Shown: positions 50,488 to 58,500 of the stretch, in pieces | How positions within the stretch are numbered: the stretch's first letter is position 1 | Layout: every line of letters begins with the position of its first letter | NCBI GenBank assembly: GCA_008363215.1 | Contig: RHKP01000021.1 | Span: 41,466 to 105,465 of the forward strand | Source of the DNA: Cyanobacteria bacterium CYA | GTDB lineage: Bacteria > Planctomycetota > Phycisphaerae > Phycisphaerales > UBA1924 | Length of the DNA stretch: 64,000 nucleotides | Direction of reading: 5' to 3' | Notes under the pieces: generated by a model | The model's database searches: none | What the model was told of the DNA's origin: nothing | What the model saw: the letters and a program-made list of their open reading frames with translations, nothing else | Position numbers and translations under genes: made by a program

Positions 50488-52623
50488 TCAAGGGGTGGGC
50501 CCTTTGACCACCCATACGAGTGTCTTCGACGGGTCGTTCTTCTTCTGCCGACGTTCACGATGCCATCCAGCACCCTCTTGCCCAGCGAGCTCTGTTAGCA
50601 CTTCAATCACCAGCTGGAGCGCAAGGTCATCCCGATCGGTCATGCTCGCAGGTAGTTGATCGCACAGCTTTCGCTGGACAACGAACCACGGAACACCAAT
50701 CGTGCGGTTGAACTGCTCGACGAACTCCTGATCTTGGCGAAGCTTGTCCTTGGCAACCTGGATGGCGACGGCACGGAAATCCACTGGCACGCCCTCATCG
50801 TCGCCTTGGGCCAGCCCTCCTGTGGCTGACGTCGCCACACCCGCCGCGTGCGCCGGCGCAGCCGTGACGGCAGCAACCTCTGCCCCGAGTCGCGCGCGCA
50901 GCCGACTGGCGAACGTATCGACCGCCGGAGCCGAGTACGTGGGATCCACGGTCTTGTAGAGACCCTCAAACAGCATGGCCCTAAAGGGGATGGGGAATGG
51001 CCGGCCGCCGACGCTACTCCAAAACACACCGTGCCCGGGAATCGGTTCATTCAGAAGCGAGCTCAAGAGATCATCGCTGTAGTGCGCATTGGCCGCCTTC
51101 ACACTTCGGAGGTCTGCAGCTGACAGCAGGTGGAAGATGAACCAGTTGTCCCCTTGGCTCAGAATCTCGCCTGGGATGCTGCCTGGTTGCTGGGTGATCA
51201 ACATCGCGCCGAGGTCGTACTTGCGGCCTTCCTTGACCCATTCAATATATGGCTGGGCCGCGGACGCCTTCTCGTTCAGCACCGATTGAGCCTCTTCGAC
51301 AACGGCAATCGTGGGAATGCTCTGCGGCACTTCCTTTGTGAACTCCTCCTGATTGCGGTCGAATATCCGCCTCAGGATCAGGCCACTCAGGACAAGCGAG
51401 GGACCGCCGCGAAGCTGAGACACGTCCACAACGCAGAGCTTGCCTTCCTTTAGCGCTGCAAGCAGCGCGTCCATCAGACGACTAGCAGGATCGTGGAGCA
51501 TGTTCACGATCCGGGTCAGATTCGCTCGTGCCGCGAAGACTTCGACATCGCTCATGCCGTCATGCGATACGTTCAACAAACGCTTGATGTCGTTGATGCT
51601 GGCTGAGTTTCCATCTCTGAAGACCAGATCGACAAGGTCGGACCAGTTCTGGCCACGGACGGCACGGAGCTTGGCTACGTTTTGCTGATCCTGTTTCTCC
51701 GGGGACAGCGCGAGGGAGATCACGTCACTAGCACTCAATGTGCGGATGTCCAGCTTGACACCGGCCGCGACAAACGACATGTAGTACTTACTCTCGATCT
51801 TGCGCGATGTGAACACGACCAGTCGGTCTCTCAGATGAGGCACGTCGGCCAGACCGGGGCGGTCCTTGAAATCTGGCCAGAAGTACTCCCCATCAGGATC
51901 GAAGATGATCGTCCCGACAGGTACCTCCTTTCCACCGCGTCGGGGGGACATCGGGTCGTTGCGATACAACTCAGAGAACAACAGCTTATTCAAGTTCGAC
52001 TTGCCGAAGCCAGCACGTGCGAAGACGAATGTGCGGCGAGATACGAGACTGCTGGCAAGGAACTTGACCTTGAGCTCCGGGTTCAGGTGCTGGACCCACT
52101 CGTCGGGCGCGACGGCAGCGTTCCCACCCGTGTACACGTACTCCCCCATCGCGTAGTGGCCGATGATGGCACCATCACTGTCGTGTCCAAGCAGTTCCTT
52201 CAGAATGACATCATCTACGAACGCGACAGGACTGCCGACGTGTGGAAGACGCCGGTGGGACGCCACGAATGTGAGCTTCTTGTCCCCGTTCACTCGAAGC
52301 ACACCGAGTACCCGGATGTCAACACGGTACTTGAGGTAATCCTCTCGCAGCTGTTCCGGTACGTTCCGAGACTCGCGCATGGCGCGAATGTTGAAATCTT
52401 CGCCCGCTGCACCGGTCAAGCGGCCATCCGAAGACAGAGACGTGATTCGCCCCAGCACTGCTTCGCTCGGCGTCTCCAACTGCACGAGCACTAGCTGGCC
52501 GTGCATCGGGATGTTCTGGAAGTTGCTCTGGTATGGCAGCGCAAGATCAGCGTGGAACTCCAACCCACCCTCCGTGAAGCCGCGGAAGATGCCGATCGTC
52601 TTGTCTTTGGGAAACAGCTGCAA
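50488..52623 (-). CDS. HerA-like ATPase
   Basis: 711 residues. The N-terminal beta-barrel (about 1-170) resembles the HAS domain. The ATPase has Walker A RAGFGKSN at about 203-210, Walker B TIIFDPDGEYFWPD, and AVVEEAQSVL, plus QQPGSIPGEILSQGDNWFIFHL, the HerA/FtsK-superfamily pattern. About 120 C-terminal residues are unusual and end in a small basic domain. HerA forms hexameric DNA translocases with NurA. Last gene of the six-gene operon, 17 bp after NurA. Confidence 0.87.
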   Translation of the reverse strand: MQLFPKDKTIGIFRGFTEGGLEFHADLALPYQSNFQNIPMHGQLVLVQLETPSEAVLGRITSLSSDGRLTGAAGEDFNIRAMRESRNVPEQLREDYLKYRVDIRVLGVLRVNGDKKLTFVASHRRLPHVGSPVAFVDDVILKELLGHDSDGAIIGHYAMGEYVYTGGNAAVAPDEWVQHLNPELKVKFLASSLVSRRTFVFARAGFGKSNLNKLLFSELYRNDPMSPRRGGKEVPVGTIIFDPDGEYFWPDFKDRPGLADVPHLRDRLVVFTSRKIESKYYMSFVAAGVKLDIRTLSASDVISLALSPEKQDQQNVAKLRAVRGQNWSDLVDLVFRDGNSASINDIKRLLNVSHDGMSDVEVFAARANLTRIVNMLHDPASRLMDALLAALKEGKLCVVDVSQLRGGPSLVLSGLILRRIFDRNQEEFTKEVPQSIPTIAVVEEAQSVLNEKASAAQPYIEWVKEGRKYDLGAMLITQQPGSIPGEILSQGDNWFIFHLLSAADLRSVKAANAHYSDDLLSSLLNEPIPGHGVFWSSVGGRPFPIPFRAMLFEGLYKTVDPTYSAPAVDTFASRLRARLGAEVAAVTAAPAHAAGVATSATGGLAQGDDEGVPVDFRAVAIQVAKDKLRQDQEFVEQFNRTIGVPWFVVQRKLCDQLPASMTDRDDLALQLVIEVLTELAGQEGAGWHRERRQKKNDPSKTLVWVVKGPTP

Positions 52624-52640
52624 AGGTGGCCTCCGGGGTC

Positions 52641-53981
52641 TTAGCGATAGCGGGCAGCTGCCGGATCGCTCGGCTGCAGGGACATCTCATCCAGGCGACC
52701 CGCGTGCTCAGCGAGGATCCCCCGGACTGACCGGATGACCTCGTCTTGCAGAATGGTCATGTCGAAGTCGACGAGCGCCGCGTTCTCGTGTGCCCGTTGG
52801 AGGCACTGCGGGTAGAACGGAACGGGAAAGCCATCAATGGCGTCTGCGAGCATGTAGCCCAAAACCGTCGGCGCGTCCTTGGCCTGGGGGATAAAGATAT
52901 CGATCGGCCAGATAGGGTCATGCGGACGCGAGCCGAACTTCACAAAGAACATCTTCCCACCCACAAACTTGTTCGCCTCGCCGCCGAGCTTCCCGGCCTC
53001 CTCATCCCCGCGGGCGTATTCGCCCCACACGTAGGATTTCTCCTCCAGTTCGCGCGGGACTTCGACATAGGCGGGATAGTCCGTGCGAAGGACGCCTTCG
53101 ATCCCCATCGCGAGGCGATACCGTTGGAGTACCTTGCTGCCCTTGGAAACGCCCGCCAGATAAATGTTCCGCTTGTTTTTCTTCTGGGTCTCGATCGCGT
53201 CCGAAAGAAGCTGACGGTACTTGATGAAGAGATCGCCTTTGAACACCTTGCTGCGAAGGTTGCCGTCGGCGATGATCACCGTGTCTGATCCGTACTGGAG
53301 CTCGCTGACGAGCTTCAGCAGCACTGCCCACTCGGTGAGCTCGCGGTAGACCTGCACCCAGCTTGGAGATATAGGCTCGATCTTCGCGCCCGGGGCGGGC
53401 GGCTTGGGGATCATCGGCGAGACGTTCCAGATCGACCGCTCGCCTGCGGGCAGCAGTTTAGTGAGCATCTGGCCGAGCGCGGTCTTGGGCGCGCCGGCAG
53501 CGTCAAAATGCCGCGCGTTCACCGCCAACCGGTCGGTGGTCGGCGTCACGACCTCCAGGCAGTACTCGTTGTTGCTCGAGTCCACGACCCGGACCAGTTG
53601 CACCATGAACGGGTCGAACTCGATTGTGTTGTTCCCGCCGTCGGTTCCGACGAGGGAGATCGCAGTCGTACTCCTAGGCTGGATCTTTCGCGTCTGCCCC
53701 TTGAGCGGGCGCACATCCTCCCGGAGCTCGTCAAGGACCCTCCGATCGCCTTGTATGCTGGAGGCGAGTTCTGAGCGAAGTGCGGAGATGCTCTCGGGAT
53801 CGATCAAGTGGGCAACTCCCAGGCAGTCGCGGGTGCACCAGCACCCGAGGAACCCTCGATTGTAGTGTGTGTGCAGCGTGCCGACCCGCCACCGCTCGGG
53901 GGCTTCAAGAAGGGAGGGTTGCAGGCAACGGATGCCGCCCTTGTGGCACGTTTGAGCTAGCGGTGTGAGCCCCTTCCACAT
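52641..53981 (-). CDS. NurA-like nuclease with Cys/His-rich N-terminus
   Basis: 446 residues from ATG 53981; a TTG at 53807 with GGGAG before it would give 388. The nuclease core has SLVGTDGGNN with the acidic metal residue and VIIADGNLRSKV with the second, and ends in WPIDIFIPQ and LADAIDGFPVPFYPQCLQRAH. The extra N-terminus contains CHKGG ... C and THYNRGFLGCWCTRDC, a possible zinc site with well-biased codons. NurA cuts single- and double-stranded ends with HerA. Confidence 0.75.
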   Translation of the reverse strand: MWKGLTPLAQTCHKGGIRCLQPSLLEAPERWRVGTLHTHYNRGFLGCWCTRDCLGVAHLIDPESISALRSELASSIQGDRRVLDELREDVRPLKGQTRKIQPRSTTAISLVGTDGGNNTIEFDPFMVQLVRVVDSSNNEYCLEVVTPTTDRLAVNARHFDAAGAPKTALGQMLTKLLPAGERSIWNVSPMIPKPPAPGAKIEPISPSWVQVYRELTEWAVLLKLVSELQYGSDTVIIADGNLRSKVFKGDLFIKYRQLLSDAIETQKKNKRNIYLAGVSKGSKVLQRYRLAMGIEGVLRTDYPAYVEVPRELEEKSYVWGEYARGDEEAGKLGGEANKFVGGKMFFVKFGSRPHDPIWPIDIFIPQAKDAPTVLGYMLADAIDGFPVPFYPQCLQRAHENAALVDFDMTILQDEVIRSVRGILAEHAGRLDEMSLQPSDPAAARYR

Positions 53982-54382
53982 CACTTGTATGGTGGGAGTG
54001 GTCTTGTTGACGCAGATCGCCGGAGATGACGAGGGTGTTGTGCGCTGTCGGCATGGCACTGCAAAGCGGCGTCGCCAGGTGATGGCCGTGACGGGGCCAT
54101 CGCGATGCCTGAAAGTTGCACGACTGCAATTGCTGAACGACCTGGACGATCAAGTCCCAGCACGCTGCGCAGAGTCAGATTCAACCGGGCATGAGCTGAG
54201 GTGCTGACGACGGTCTGGTTCGTGGAATCCAGAATCGCTTCGCGATCTGCCGAAGTTCAGGTCCAGGTTCCGGGGGGGGCACCTGTGGCGGGAAGCGGCG
54301 GGGACTGAAGGCGGTGGATGCTTCGCAGTTTTCCAGAGAGCCATCGATTTCCGGTGCCGGAAAATGATCGAATACTGGAAAA
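53982..54382 (-). other. Gap inside the second defence operon
   Basis: About 400 bp between the activator stop and NurA. No gene is convincing. AT-rich text lies near 54365-54395. I found no properly spaced sigma54 site here. NurA-HerA may have their own promoter in this gap or be co-transcribed from the helicase promoter. Confidence 0.4.
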
Positions 54383-55816
54383 TTAATCGCCTGCATCTTC
54401 CCGGAGGGTGCGTTCATCGCAGCCTAGGGCCTCTGCGGCTCGGGCCCATGTGCCATGCCGCTCCTTAGCCCACTGAGCCAACCCACGCTGGAAATGGCGG
54501 ATGCGTTCGCGTCGAGTGCCTTCGCCCCAAGGCGAGCGCTCCTTTGTGCTGCTAATGGCGCTCCCGCTCCGCCGCCACGCGGTGACTGCCTGCTCCACAG
54601 CAGCTGCTTCTGTGCGGCCATTCCACCACGCTGTGATGAGGACCGCCAGACGCTGTAGATCACGCAGATTGCCCGGAAACGGATGAGTTGCCAGCGCCTC
54701 AATCACAAGATCGTGCACAGGTGGATCGGAGGGCACCGCCGTGGTCACGCGCAACTCTCGCCAGACTCGCGCCCAATCGTCAACGAGATCGTCCCGGCAG
54801 TCTCTGAGCGGAGGAACCGTCACAATGAGATGGCTCAGACGATCGAAGAGATCCGGGGCAAGCCGCTCAGCGAGATCGGCAATCGGCATGTTGCTGGCAC
54901 AGACAACTTCGACATCGACAGAGAGCTCCTTGTCCCCGCCCACCTGCCGATATCGGCGATGCCGATCCTGCAAGAATCGGATCAACTTCCTCTGAACCCC
55001 CATGGGCAAGTCCTGCACCTCATCCAGGAACAAAATGCCCCCGTCTGCATTGCCGAGGAGCCCTTTGCGCACCGACTCGGCTCCGGTGAATGCACCCTTG
55101 ACATGCCCGAACAGTTCACTCTCTGCCAATGTGGAGTCGAGTGCACCGCATGGCACTGTGACGACGTTGCCGCGACGCTTGATACTCGCCACGATCGTCT
55201 CGACGAGGCGTGTCTTCCCAGTGCCACGTTCTCCGAGTACAAGCAAGGGAGCGCCTGCCACGCCCGCGTAACGCATGATGTCCTCAAGCGCCCGGCGTCT
55301 TGCGGGTGACCTCGCTTCGGGGTCATACTGCGCGACAGGTGCACGCACGGTCGCGGTCTCGCGAATCTCCGCCAGGTACGTCGAGATTGGAAACACGACG
55401 GGATCGATCCGGACCGGGCCGTCCCGCCCTTCCCGCTGCGACGACCACAGCCGGGTGCCGCCTGGGAACGCGCCTCCCGCGTGTAGCAGAAGCCACACGC
55501 AGTGCATGGCCGGCGTCCCGGGGGACACGTTCACGTGCAAGTTGGCGACCGACTGCACATCTGGAATCACCTGCTGAGAGATCGCCTCATAGATCTGCGC
55601 GTGGTTGCTTGGGTCACTGACCGTCAAGGTCCGAATGTCGACCGGAGGTCCATCCCACTCTGGCCCAACCGCCACTGGCTCGGCTTTCCTCTTGAGATAG
55701 ATCACTTGCCCGATGGGATGGCCCTTCGCCTTCAACAGCCTGAGGGCATGTCGTAGCACGTCAAGGCCGTGGTTCTTGGAGTGCCATGCGAGCAATGTCC
55801 CAGTCTTGGTGCTCAT
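54383..55816 (-). CDS. RtcR-like CARF-AAA+ sigma54 activator
   Basis: 477 residues from ATG 55816 (overlaps the PLD stop as ATGA). Residues 1-160 look like a CARF/RtcR-type sensor: LLAWHSKNHG start and NVSPGTPAMHCVWLLLHAGG near 96-115. The AAA+ domain has Walker A GERGTGKT at 196-203, the sigma54-contacting GAFTGA at 241-246, Walker B ILFLDE near 261-266, and FDRLSHLIVTVPPLRD. A Fis-like HTH (TWARAAEALGCDERTLRE) ends it. All parts needed to activate sigma54-RNA polymerase are present. Likely ligand-gated; ligand unknown. Confidence 0.85.
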   Translation of the reverse strand: MSTKTGTLLAWHSKNHGLDVLRHALRLLKAKGHPIGQVIYLKRKAEPVAVGPEWDGPPVDIRTLTVSDPSNHAQIYEAISQQVIPDVQSVANLHVNVSPGTPAMHCVWLLLHAGGAFPGGTRLWSSQREGRDGPVRIDPVVFPISTYLAEIRETATVRAPVAQYDPEARSPARRRALEDIMRYAGVAGAPLLVLGERGTGKTRLVETIVASIKRRGNVVTVPCGALDSTLAESELFGHVKGAFTGAESVRKGLLGNADGGILFLDEVQDLPMGVQRKLIRFLQDRHRRYRQVGGDKELSVDVEVVCASNMPIADLAERLAPDLFDRLSHLIVTVPPLRDCRDDLVDDWARVWRELRVTTAVPSDPPVHDLVIEALATHPFPGNLRDLQRLAVLITAWWNGRTEAAAVEQAVTAWRRSGSAISSTKERSPWGEGTRRERIRHFQRGLAQWAKERHGTWARAAEALGCDERTLREDAGD

Positions 55817-57357
55817 GAGACTCGCTCCTCTGCCAGGATGGTCTTGATGCCGAGGCTCTCGGCCACCCGTCTGGCGGCCTTTGCCTCCTCCGGGGTCCCT
55901 GCGCCCAGTGCTTTCGACCCGTCGGGTAGGCGATACACCGCTGGCCTGTCGGCGACGGTGCCATCTCCTTCCTTGGCACCCTTGGAGCGCTCCTCCCGCT
56001 TGGCGGCACTGGGCACTCGCGGTGCTCGCAGTGAATATCTGACAATGACCTGATGCACCCACGCCATGCCCCGCCGCTCGACTTCCTGCCGCACACTGGC
56101 CTCCGAGAGCTTGGCCTCTTCAAGGCGATCGGCCGACCTTGCGGTGACTGCATCGAGGGTGACCGTTTCGGTTGCCTTGATTCGGATCGTCGGCTCAGGT
56201 TTCTTGGGAACGGAGTTCGGCGAGAGCGGAACGATCTCCCCGGACGCGTCCCCGAGGGTCGCGGGAATCTCAACTCGCCATTGGGAATGTTCTGTCCATG
56301 ACTGCAGAAGCTCTCGCAGTGCCTCTGAGTCCGCACCGGCCAAGCGCACGCCGAGCTCAAAGCCCTCGTCGAGCCCGTGCTTTTGCAGGTTGGCCGACAT
56401 GACCATCGCCTGATCGTCGCACACGAGTGCCTTGGCGTGCAGCCACGTGAAGCAATGCACCCTTGCCCCGGCTCTTCGGAGCTTCAGCAGCGCCGGAATG
56501 GAAGCTGACCGATACCGGGCGAGAACTGTCACGGGCAGGCCTTCACCGGCCCTCTTGCAAAGTGCGGCGACAACCGGATGATCCGCATCCCAGCCGAAGC
56601 TTGAGACGATGATCCCGCGATGTGCAGCGCGGATCATCTCCAACATCGCTTCCCGTATCTGACAACGCGCACCCATCGTGGCGACGACGCGCTGGGCGGA
56701 CTGGGGCAACACGACCTCTCCGAGGGGCTTGACGCGGTCGAGCTGACCCCTCCCCACCAGCTCCCGCTCCGCCATCTCCCAAATCGCGTAACGCAGTTGC
56801 TCGAACATCTCTTGCGTTTCCGGCACGCTCAGACGCACCGCCAGCTCTTCGTTCCTGGTCAGAGCTTCCGTCGTCAGGTTTGCCGTGAGCAGAATGCCGC
56901 GTGCCACAGCGGTTGCGGGATCAGCGAGCACGCACTTGGCGTGGAACGCCGGCGAAGAACGAATCAGCATGCGCCCGGCAAACTCGTTGAGCATCTGCTT
57001 GTGGGATTCCGTAGTTTTCGTCTCGAAGTCATCCTCGTCGCTGACGTCGCGATCGAGCTTAGCTTCAGCAGCGACAAGGCCATACACCCGGCAGCCGCGC
57101 GCGGCGGCTTCGAGGAGCGCCCTCTGAATCTCGATATCTGACAGAAGGAAGGAGCTTAAGACTACGACTTGCTGCGCCGCTTGAATGATCGACAGTGCCT
57201 CGGTAAGCACACAGCGATCCGGGCCTGTCGCGGCAACGCGCCAACTGCTCTTCGCGATCGGCCTAGCGGCAGTATTCGGTGCAGTGTTTCTGACAAGCAA
57301 AGGCGGAACGAGCCGGCTGCGTTGATCCACGATGTGTTCGATGGTGTGGTCCCACAT
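55813..57357 (-). CDS. Double-HKD phospholipase-D-like protein
   Basis: 514 residues from ATG 57357, with AAGGAGGAG 9 bp before. Two HKD motifs: H139-x-K141-x4-D146 in FHAKCVLADP, followed by LLTANLTTEAL, and H307-x-K309-x4-D314 in LHAKALVCDD, followed by SANLQKHG. The C-terminal 120 residues are charged and end in a short domain with YRLPDGSKALGAGTPEEA. PLD-fold enzymes in defence clusters (DISARM DrmC, Mokosh MkoB) are nucleases or support them. No signal peptide, so it acts in the cytoplasm. Confidence 0.85.
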   Translation of the reverse strand: MWDHTIEHIVDQRSRLVPPLLVRNTAPNTAARPIAKSSWRVAATGPDRCVLTEALSIIQAAQQVVVLSSFLLSDIEIQRALLEAAARGCRVYGLVAAEAKLDRDVSDEDDFETKTTESHKQMLNEFAGRMLIRSSPAFHAKCVLADPATAVARGILLTANLTTEALTRNEELAVRLSVPETQEMFEQLRYAIWEMAERELVGRGQLDRVKPLGEVVLPQSAQRVVATMGARCQIREAMLEMIRAAHRGIIVSSFGWDADHPVVAALCKRAGEGLPVTVLARYRSASIPALLKLRRAGARVHCFTWLHAKALVCDDQAMVMSANLQKHGLDEGFELGVRLAGADSEALRELLQSWTEHSQWRVEIPATLGDASGEIVPLSPNSVPKKPEPTIRIKATETVTLDAVTARSADRLEEAKLSEASVRQEVERRGMAWVHQVIVRYSLRAPRVPSAAKREERSKGAKEGDGTVADRPAVYRLPDGSKALGAGTPEEAKAARRVAESLGIKTILAEERVS

Positions 57358-57374
57358 GGTCTGATTCTCCTCCT

Positions 57375-58500
57375 TCACAGATTCCAATCCAGTGCTGCCT
57401 GCACCGCCCAGTAGGACCGCGATCGAGCGTCGTGTGTGGTGTTACCGGCAAACTGACGCGCCAAGTCTTCCCGGCTCGGGAGCTCCACACTCCACCCGGC
57501 AAACGTCGTACGCACCCGTTGCGTCAAGCTCTCGAACACACGAACTGTCTGAATCCCGCTGACCTGTGATGCGATCTGATACCGCGCCCATTCCGTCGCG
57601 GCGCGGTTCGAATCCGGACACAGTCTGATGCTCGGTACCTTCACGTCACGGAATGAGCCCACCCCATCGAGAGTGGGCGATGCGAACTCCAGCGTTGCTC
57701 GCATATTGAGGCGTTCGTCCTCTGTAGTCGCCGCGACAAACGGGATCATCAATGCTTGACGGTTGTCATCCCAGCTGCGATCAAGCCGCCTGGACGCCAA
57801 GAGCTCGTGCCACACGGTTCTCGCATCTGGAAGATCACCTCGGGTGATCGGTTGATCGATCCGGTGTCGCCCGTTGATGTTCCCGACTACGCGCAGCTCG
57901 GGCTTGTCGCTCACCGTCCAGCGAACCTCCAGTTCGTCTGTCGTGCTCACCTCGATCGCTGCGGCAGCGATGTCGTCGAACCGTGCCAGGCGGCCGTCAA
58001 TCAGCATCGGGGCCACCTGGCCCGCGGCGTCGCGGACCCAGTCCGGCAACGCTTCCGCGCGAGGCCGCGGTTCATCGCGCTTTCTCTGCTCGTTCCCATT
58101 CTGGGGCCCAGACCGTGGCGCTACGCCGATGATCGGGAACAGGAGAAGCGGATCTTCGGCAGTCCACAGCGACCACTCGCCTTTGTCCGGCTGAAGAACT
58201 CTGCCCGTCTTGGCAGCCGCGACGCCCTGATCGGTGAGCCCTTCGAAGTTGTCGGTGACCAACTGGAGATCGCGGCAGATGAGAAGCAAGCGCTTCGCGA
58301 CCGTGATCATTCCGGCACCAGGCCCGAGTAGATGCTGGGCGAGCGACACGGGATCGAGCCGCCGACTCGCATCAACCTCCTGCTTGGCCCATACGAGCAC
58401 AGGTGCCAGTTCAGCACGTGCTTCCTCGCGGGCAATCGTCGCGACGAGATCGAACCGCCGCAGAGGGACTCTTCTGGTCAACACAAACTCGATACTCATG
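57375..58500 (-). CDS. Unknown protein of the second defence cluster
   Basis: 375 residues from ATG 58500, overlapping the helicase stop as ATGA. The first 130 residues have a winged-helix appearance (VAKRLLLICRDLQLVTDNFE, then LTDQGVAAAKTGRVLQPDKG). A Lys/Arg/Glu-rich linker follows, then a mixed alpha/beta domain with RATLEFASPTLDGVGS. No catalytic motif recognised. Tight coupling to the helicase suggests a shared complex, perhaps as nucleic-acid adaptor. Confidence 0.65.

Noticed and set aside
53982..54382. Possible second sigma54 promoter before NurA
   Set aside because: The nearest candidate on the minus strand has 12 bp between GG and GC, which is outside the accepted spacing.
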